Notes under the pieces: model-generated
Databases searched by the model: none
What the model was told of the DNA's origin: nothing
The model's input: only the letters and a program-made list of their open reading frames with translations
Translations under genes and position numbers: made by a program
Part shown: positions 59,425-64,000 of the stretch, in pieces
Numbering within the stretch: position 1 is the first letter of the stretch
Layout of the letters: every line of letters begins with the position of its first letter
NCBI GenBank assembly: GCA_021325525.1
Contig: JAJPHB010000032.1
Coordinates: forward strand, 1 to 64,000
DNA: 64,000 nucleotides
Source: Alphaproteobacteria bacterium
GTDB lineage: Bacteria; Pseudomonadota; Alphaproteobacteria; ATCC43930; CGMCC-115725
Reading direction: 5' to 3'

Positions 59425-59642
59425 GCATCACCGATCGAGTCCTCGAGGCGCTGAGAGCCGCCATCTTGCTCGAAGCGCGAGTCGGCTCTCTCGCTGAGAA
59501 CGTCGGCCAGTTGGCGCGCGATGTCCGAGACATCGACAAACGCCTCATACGCCTCGAGTCGCTCATCGAGTTCGGCTCTCGCCGCGGGGGCGCTGCTCGC
59601 CGCACAGACGCCCGGCTGCCGATAGAGAAGCGTGGAGAATAG
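59421..59642 (+). CDS. small coiled-coil protein partner of the RHH gene
   Basis: The 73-aa protein starts with GTG overlapping the previous stop (GTGA). The N-terminal helix ITDRVLEALRAAILLEARV and the heptads AENVGQLARDVRDIDKRLIRL predict a parallel coiled coil, followed by a basic tail (RRGGAARRTDARLPIEKR). It is not recognised as a known toxin fold, and too small for RelE-type toxins. It probably forms a complex with the RHH protein. It converges on neuB with 8 bp between stops. Confidence 0.66.
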   Translation: MSITDRVLEALRAAILLEARVGSLAENVGQLARDVRDIDKRLIRLESLIEFGSRRGGAARRTDARLPIEKRGE

Positions 59643-59650
59643 TTCGGCCA

Positions 59651-60685
59651 TCACGCGAAATCGGCTTCGCTGAATTTGTGGTCCCGCGGCACGGCGCGGC
59701 GGAGGCGGCGGCCGATGACGGCGCGGTGCTCCGAGACCGGAATGCCGTCGCCCGGTTTCTTGAAGGCGAGATCGCCGGCCGCGAGAACCGCGCCCGCGGC
59801 GAGCGGGCGTGAGGCGACGATGCTCTTCTCGAAGACGCGCTTCATCTCGCCGTAAGGTTCGAGATCGTCCTTGTCGACGGGATGAGCCAGCATCCTCCGG
59901 ACCTCGTCCAGTTGTCGCGCCAGCGCGGCGAAATCGGCGGGCTCCATGGCGTTGGCCGCATCCGAACCGTACATGAGCCGCGAGAAGGTCAGATGCTTCT
60001 CCACCGTGCGCGCGCCGAGCGCGACGGCGGCCAGCGCCGCCGCGGGCCCTGTCGAATGGTCGGAGAAGCCGACCGGCACGCCGTAGCGGATGCGCATCTC
60101 GCCGATCACATTGAGGCCGACGCGCTCGGGCGGGCAGGGATAGGCCGAGCTGCACTGCATCACCATGAGCGGGCCGCCGCGGCGCAGCACGGCGACGGCG
60201 GCGTCGAGCTCGGCCCAGGAGCTCATGCCGGAGGACAGGAGCGCGGGTTTGCCGGTGGCGGCGACGCGCTCCAAGAGCGGCAGGTTCGTCACCTCGCCCG
60301 ATGGAATCTTGTAGGCGCCGGCGCCGATCGCTTCGAGGAGATCGACGGCTTCGATGCTGAAGGGCGAGGAGAGAAAGGTGACGCCCGCGCTGGCGCAAGC
60401 TGCCTTCAGCCCCGCCCATTGCTCGCGGCTGAAGGCGGTCCGCTTGAAGTAGGCAAAGCGCGGCTCGCCGGTGAAATAGGCCGGCGCCGGGGCATCGGTC
60501 AGCGTCTCGGCCTCGGCGATATGCGTCTGGAACTTGACGGCGTCGGCGCCGCATCGCGCCGCCGTCTCGATCAGCTTCACCGCATTCCCGTAGGAACCGT
60601 CATGCACCGAGCCGATCTCGGCGATGAGGAAGGGAAACGGCTCCGCCCTGCCGTCAGGCCCAGGCGACGATGTCGGGAATGTCAT
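59651..60685 (-). CDS. neuB: N-acetylneuraminate/legionaminate synthase (NeuB family)
   Basis: The 344-aa enzyme has a TIM barrel (GADAVKFQTHIAEAETL, LSSPFSIEAVDLLE, AYKIPSGEVTNLPLLE, VGFSDHSTG, RTVEKHLTF), then a SAF domain from about 280 (VASRPLAAGAVLAAGDLAFKKPGDG). It condenses phosphoenolpyruvate with a six-carbon amino sugar. With neuC and neuA it forms a complete three-step core of nonulosonate activation. Start ATG 60685 overlaps the upstream methyltransferase by 32 bp. Confidence 0.89.
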   Translation of the reverse strand: MTFPTSSPGPDGRAEPFPFLIAEIGSVHDGSYGNAVKLIETAARCGADAVKFQTHIAEAETLTDAPAPAYFTGEPRFAYFKRTAFSREQWAGLKAACASAGVTFLSSPFSIEAVDLLEAIGAGAYKIPSGEVTNLPLLERVAATGKPALLSSGMSSWAELDAAVAVLRRGGPLMVMQCSSAYPCPPERVGLNVIGEMRIRYGVPVGFSDHSTGPAAALAAVALGARTVEKHLTFSRLMYGSDAANAMEPADFAALARQLDEVRRMLAHPVDKDDLEPYGEMKRVFEKSIVASRPLAAGAVLAAGDLAFKKPGDGIPVSEHRAVIGRRLRRAVPRDHKFSEADFA

Positions 60686-61568
60686 GTTTCACCGTGAAGG
60701 GGCTGGCATGCGGCACGAACCCGTCTTCGCAATCGTCGATCCGCTCGATTCGCGCGAAGACCTCGCGCAGGAGGGCGACGAACTGGACCTCGCTCGGATG
60801 AATGTTGTGGAAGGGGTTGGCGGGCTTGCGCTCGATCTCGTTGCTGAAGAGCGCGAAGCCGCCCGGCCGGAGCAGATTGCGGATCTGCCGAAGCGCCGCC
60901 GTGATATCGCAGGAATGGTTGAGAATATGGAAGGTGAAAACCGCGTCGTAAGGACCGGTCGCCAAAAACGGCCCGTCGAGGACGCCGTTGATATCGCCAT
61001 CGAGCGCGGTGAATTGCGGCAGCGCCTCCTGCGTGTAGCGCAAGCAGACGGCGGACATGTCGAGCCCGGCCGTTGCGGCGCCAAAGCGGTCCGCGACAAA
61101 GCGCGGCGCGGCGCCGAACCAGACGCGCAGGAAGAGCGCCGATGCGATGTTGGGGCGCTCGACAGCGAAAAACGCGTTCCAGCGTTCGAGCCGGCGGCCG
61201 AAGTGGCGCGCATTGAAGGCGGCGACGTGCTCTGCCGGCGGCGGATAGGCGGCGTAAGCCGTCTCGCTCGTCAGCGCATCCTTGCCGAGCGCGTTCAGCG
61301 CCTTCAGATGCTCGGGGCCAAGGCGGTTGAAATCCTGATAGAGGCCACAGATGACGCAGTAGCCGTTCTGCTTCATCAAGAAGGCGCGACGCAAAGCGGG
61401 TTCGAGCTTCGCCGGATCGAAATCGGGAACGACCCGGGTCGGCACCACATAAGCCTCCTCGCCGCCGCAATGAATGCAAGGCTTCACCGTGCGCTCGAGC
61501 CGTGCCGCGGCAGCGCCGCGCCGCCAGCGCGCAGAAGTGAGCGCAGCCAAGGCAGCGCCCAGGGTCAT
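60654..61568 (-). CDS. SAM-dependent methyltransferase with N-terminal zinc-ribbon-like cysteines
   Basis: The 304-aa protein has two CxxC pairs at 31-34 (KPCIHCGG) and 71-74 (YCVICG), spaced by 36 residues, suggesting a structural zinc site. A methyltransferase-like domain follows with AGLDMSAVCLRYTQ, VFTFHILNHSCDITAALRQ and LLRPGGFALFSNEIER. Motif I is less obvious than in the others (RFGAATAGLDMSAV). The start ATG 61568 overlaps the FkbM gene stop. Confidence 0.75.
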   Translation of the reverse strand: MTLGAALAALTSARWRRGAAAARLERTVKPCIHCGGEEAYVVPTRVVPDFDPAKLEPALRRAFLMKQNGYCVICGLYQDFNRLGPEHLKALNALGKDALTSETAYAAYPPPAEHVAAFNARHFGRRLERWNAFFAVERPNIASALFLRVWFGAAPRFVADRFGAATAGLDMSAVCLRYTQEALPQFTALDGDINGVLDGPFLATGPYDAVFTFHILNHSCDITAALRQIRNLLRPGGFALFSNEIERKPANPFHNIHPSEVQFVALLREVFARIERIDDCEDGFVPHASPFTVKHDIPDIVAWA

Positions 61569-62614
61569 CGGCCCGCCCCTGCAAGGCGCCGCAGCGCGAG
61601 GCCGAGGCCGCCGACGCGGCGATAGGCATTGGCCGGCAAGTTCTTCCAGGTCTCGGTCAAGCGGCGCGCCAGCGGGACGCGCCGCAGCGCCGTCTCGATG
61701 GCGCCGATCTCCCGCGGCGGGAGAAGGGCCGCGTCGCGCAGCAGCGAGACGGCGAAGGAGTGGAAGCTGAGCGCCAGATGCACCGCGGCGAGGCGTTGCA
61801 GTTCCGTCGCCGCGAGTTGGATGCGGTCGGGATCGAGGGTGAAATAGGCATCGCCTCCGTAAATCGGGCGGCGGTCGTTCTCTTCCGGGATCGCCGTGGG
61901 ATCGCGGCTGTAGCGGCGGCCATGCGCGTCGAAATCGAGAAGGCGAAACCCGCGCTCGGCGAGATGGATCTGCTGATCGCCGAGGCTCGGATGCTCGGCA
62001 TAGAAGGGCGCGAGGTTGAATTCGCTGAGGATGAAGAGAATGCGGTGCCGCGCCAGCAGCGCTTCGGCGCCGCGCAGGACGCGCAGCTCGCCGCCTTCGA
62101 CATCGATTTTGAGAAAATCGACGATATGGTCCGGGGCGAGCAGAGCATCGAGCCGACGGCACGCGACGGGCACCGTCTGGCGCACGGCGAAATGGCGGTC
62201 GTACATCGACTGCCCGCCGTCCTTGTTGATCCGGCCGCGATACATGCGCCCGGCAATGCGCGGATCGGCCTGCCCCATCATCGTCGCTGCGCCGACACCG
62301 GCGGTGATGTAGAACGGCCGCTCCTCCTCGCGGTCCCAGAGCGCGCAATCGAAGAATGACTCCTTGCGGAAGCGTGGCATCGCCACGCCGCCGAGAATGG
62401 CGTCGGTCCGCCGTCCGACCAGCTTCGCGTGCTCTTCCTTGTTCGGCTCGAAGCCGATGAGCTCGGCATGACGCGCGTAGCTGGCGGGCAGGCGGAACAT
62501 GCCGTTGCGCGCCCCGACATCGACGACGCTGAGCGTCGCGCCGCCGAGCGGCGCCAGCACCGTCTCGGCGATGCTGCGGCCGCCGGGGAGGCGAAGATCG
62601 AGGGCGTTCGGCAC
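61565..62614 (-). CDS. FkbM-family methyltransferase
   Basis: The 349-aa protein has motif I LSVVDVGARNGMFRLP, GFEPNKEEHAKL, and the FkbM hallmark FLKIDVEGGELRVLRGAE. GTG 62614 is the only start downstream of the preceding gene's stop that keeps the whole domain (VPNALDLRLPGG). These enzymes methylate a hydroxyl of a sugar or lipid. It is coupled to the zinc-ribbon methyltransferase. Confidence 0.84.
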   Translation of the reverse strand: MPNALDLRLPGGRSIAETVLAPLGGATLSVVDVGARNGMFRLPASYARHAELIGFEPNKEEHAKLVGRRTDAILGGVAMPRFRKESFFDCALWDREEERPFYITAGVGAATMMGQADPRIAGRMYRGRINKDGGQSMYDRHFAVRQTVPVACRRLDALLAPDHIVDFLKIDVEGGELRVLRGAEALLARHRILFILSEFNLAPFYAEHPSLGDQQIHLAERGFRLLDFDAHGRRYSRDPTAIPEENDRRPIYGGDAYFTLDPDRIQLAATELQRLAAVHLALSFHSFAVSLLRDAALLPPREIGAIETALRRVPLARRLTETWKNLPANAYRRVGGLGLALRRLAGAGR

Positions 62615-62625
62615 CGCTGGTTCCG

Positions 62626-64000
62626 CTACTCGCCCGCGATCCCGGCGGCGACAAGGCCGGCCGACATCGGTCGGGCCGCCGCGAAAAACCGCTGCTCGAC
62701 CGCCTCGCGAATGCGCCTGCAGGCGAGCGCCTCTGCGCCCTGCGGCGGGGACAGCGGACGGCGCATCGCTTCGGCGAGCCGATCCCCGAGCTCGGCCACG
62801 GAATAGGCGTAGAGGGCATCCGGCATGCGAAAAAGCGCGGCGCGTGGCGCGCCCTCGCGGGTCATGCCGTCGTGATCCATGATGACGAGCGGCTTGCCGA
62901 AGATTGCGGCGAGCAGATTGGTCGAGCAGCAATGCGAGACGACGAAGCGGCAGTAGGGATAGAGCTCGTGGATCGATGGCACATCGACGACCTTGAAGCC
63001 GGGCGTCGCCTCGACGAAGCGGTAGTCCTGCTTGCGGCAAAGCGGATGGAGCGACAGCACGACTTTCATGCCGGTCGCCCGCAGCGCCGCCATATGCTCA
63101 TGGAAGCGCCGCCAATGCGTGGCGGCCGGAACGTAGCTGTGCTCGAGGCCGGGCTCGACATTGTAGAGAATGAAGGGCTCGTCCACGGCGAGCCCGAGCT
63201 GGGCGAAGAGCGCGGCGCGGTGCTTCGCATCGCCGAGCTTCGCCACGATCTCGTCCAGCACCGGCATGCCAGCGACGACGATCTTCGCCGGATCGTAACG
63301 CGCCTCGAGCAACATGCGGCGTGAGAATTCGGAGAAGACGAAGACCGCATCGTAGCGCTCGGAGGGCCGCTGCCAGATATTGCGTTCGACGAGGCCGCGC
63401 AGCTTGGCGGCGAGGGTGCGGACCGGGTCCCAATAGAAAATAGTCACGCCGTCGCGGGTGCGCGTCCAGTGGGGGAAGAGACGGGCAATCGCGCGATTGA
63501 TCCAATCGTAGTCGCGGCGGATGTAGTTGCCGGCCATGCCATGCGCGAGATGTGTGAATTTGCCGCCGATATTGTTGGGCTCGCCGAGATAGGGAGAGAA
63601 GGAGAGGCAACAATAGGGAAGTCGCTTGCGGTTGCACCAGAGGGCAAAGCCGTTGTCGAAGGAGCCAGCCGCCTGCCACGGCCCGCCGAAGACGATGTCG
63701 GGCGCGATCGCCGTCAAGAATTGTCGCGCATAACGTTTGGCGAGCCCGGCGCGGTGAAAGGCGACGATGCCCTCGGCGAGGCGCCGTGGCGCGTGCAGAC
63801 GGCGTCGCATGAAGCCGGGGAGCCGCGCCGAGCGTGCCCGCGGCGGCGGCGGCGCCTCGCCCGCCGCCGCCGCGGCCGGCGCCTGATGATCGCCGTAATT
63901 GAGCGGCGGCGGGACCTCGTCGACTGCCATGCCGAGCGCTCGGCACTCCGCCGCCACGGCGGCGGCGGACGGTCCCGACCAGCCGATGAGGATATGGACC
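62626..64000 (-). CDS. large capsule/polysaccharide biosynthesis-like protein, C-terminal part (runs off the window)
   Basis: At least 457 codons lie in the window; the frame stays open upstream to the window edge (VHILIGWSGPSAAAVAAECRALG), so the N-terminus is outside. The C-terminal domain shows GGPWQAAGSFDNGFALW, VVLSLHPLCRKQDYRFVE and SHCCSTNLLAAIFGKPLVIMDHDG. This resembles the GT-B type donor site of capsule and CDP-alcohol-transferase-like proteins (HP near the sugar site, then CSTN and GKP). The specificity is unknown. An early proline/alanine-rich linker (PPPLNYGDHQAPAAAAAGEAPPPP) is unusual. Confidence 0.62.
   Translation of the reverse strand, partial: VHILIGWSGPSAAAVAAECRALGMAVDEVPPPLNYGDHQAPAAAAAGEAPPPPRARSARLPGFMRRRLHAPRRLAEGIVAFHRAGLAKRYARQFLTAIAPDIVFGGPWQAAGSFDNGFALWCNRKRLPYCCLSFSPYLGEPNNIGGKFTHLAHGMAGNYIRRDYDWINRAIARLFPHWTRTRDGVTIFYWDPVRTLAAKLRGLVERNIWQRPSERYDAVFVFSEFSRRMLLEARYDPAKIVVAGMPVLDEIVAKLGDAKHRAALFAQLGLAVDEPFILYNVEPGLEHSYVPAATHWRRFHEHMAALRATGMKVVLSLHPLCRKQDYRFVEATPGFKVVDVPSIHELYPYCRFVVSHCCSTNLLAAIFGKPLVIMDHDGMTREGAPRAALFRMPDALYAYSVAELGDRLAEAMRRPLSPPQGAEALACRRIREAVEQRFFAAARPMSAGLVAAGIAGE

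Noticed and set aside
1-64000. tRNA, rRNA, CRISPR array, insertion sequence or prophage
   Set aside because: No cloverleaf with CCA-type acceptor, no regularly spaced direct repeats, no transposase or integrase and no phage structural gene was seen on either strand.

Overview
The window looks like a piece of chromosome from a GC-rich alphaproteobacterium, probably in or near Hyphomicrobiales/Rhodospirillales. This is inferred from the strongly GC-rich third codon positions, two branched-chain-type (LIV) ABC importers, a dimethylglycine-dehydrogenase-like FAD/GcvT enzyme, a HisKA_2-type sensor kinase and a cytoplasmic YkuD-fold protein. I saw no rRNA, tRNA, phage, insertion sequence or CRISPR array.

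Region 1 (1-10,600): the start of a PAS protein leaving the window; an 811-aa FAD/GcvT oxidoreductase; a complete LIV-type importer split over two convergent strands (livF on +; livG, livM, livH and a Tat-exported binding protein on -); a 2-oxoglutarate/Fe(II) oxygenase; and a one-chain ABC exporter. Together they suggest uptake and oxidation of a small N-methylated or related metabolite.

Region 2 (10,600-16,500): a LacI regulator with a perfect palindromic operator in front of it, a type II binding protein, two permeases, an ATPase and a CpdA-like metallophosphoesterase, all tightly coupled. The LacI frame has no stop codon before the binding protein. The gene set suggests import of a phosphodiester or other organophosphate that the phosphatase then cleaves.

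Region 3 (16,500-36,200): two sensor kinases, a structured 510-bp intergenic stretch in front of an orphan small protein, a divergent SHMT-like PLP enzyme, a YkuD-fold protein, a class III aminotransferase broken by a one-base frameshift, a 1228-aa double ABC transporter coupled to a PAP2 phosphatase, a second complete LIV importer (five genes on one strand), and two MFS transporters.

Region 4 (36,289-64,000): a surface-polysaccharide locus of at least 27 kb, almost all on the minus strand with overlapping start/stop codons. It has three asparagine-synthase-like amidotransferases, four glycosyltransferase genes (one a tandem fusion), a heparinase II/III-family lyase, six methyltransferases including one FkbM type, two large GT-B/capsule-like proteins, an acyltransferase and a 2OG-type hydroxylase. 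Sialic-acid-like (nonulosonate) genes neuA, neuC and neuB are embedded in it. The only plus-strand insertion is a small two-gene pair (ribbon-helix-helix protein plus coiled-coil peptide) between neuC and neuB. The likely product is an amidated, methylated and acylated surface glycan carrying a possibly hydroxylated nonulosonic acid.

Functions are assigned from motifs and context read by eye. No database search was possible, so substrates are inferences.
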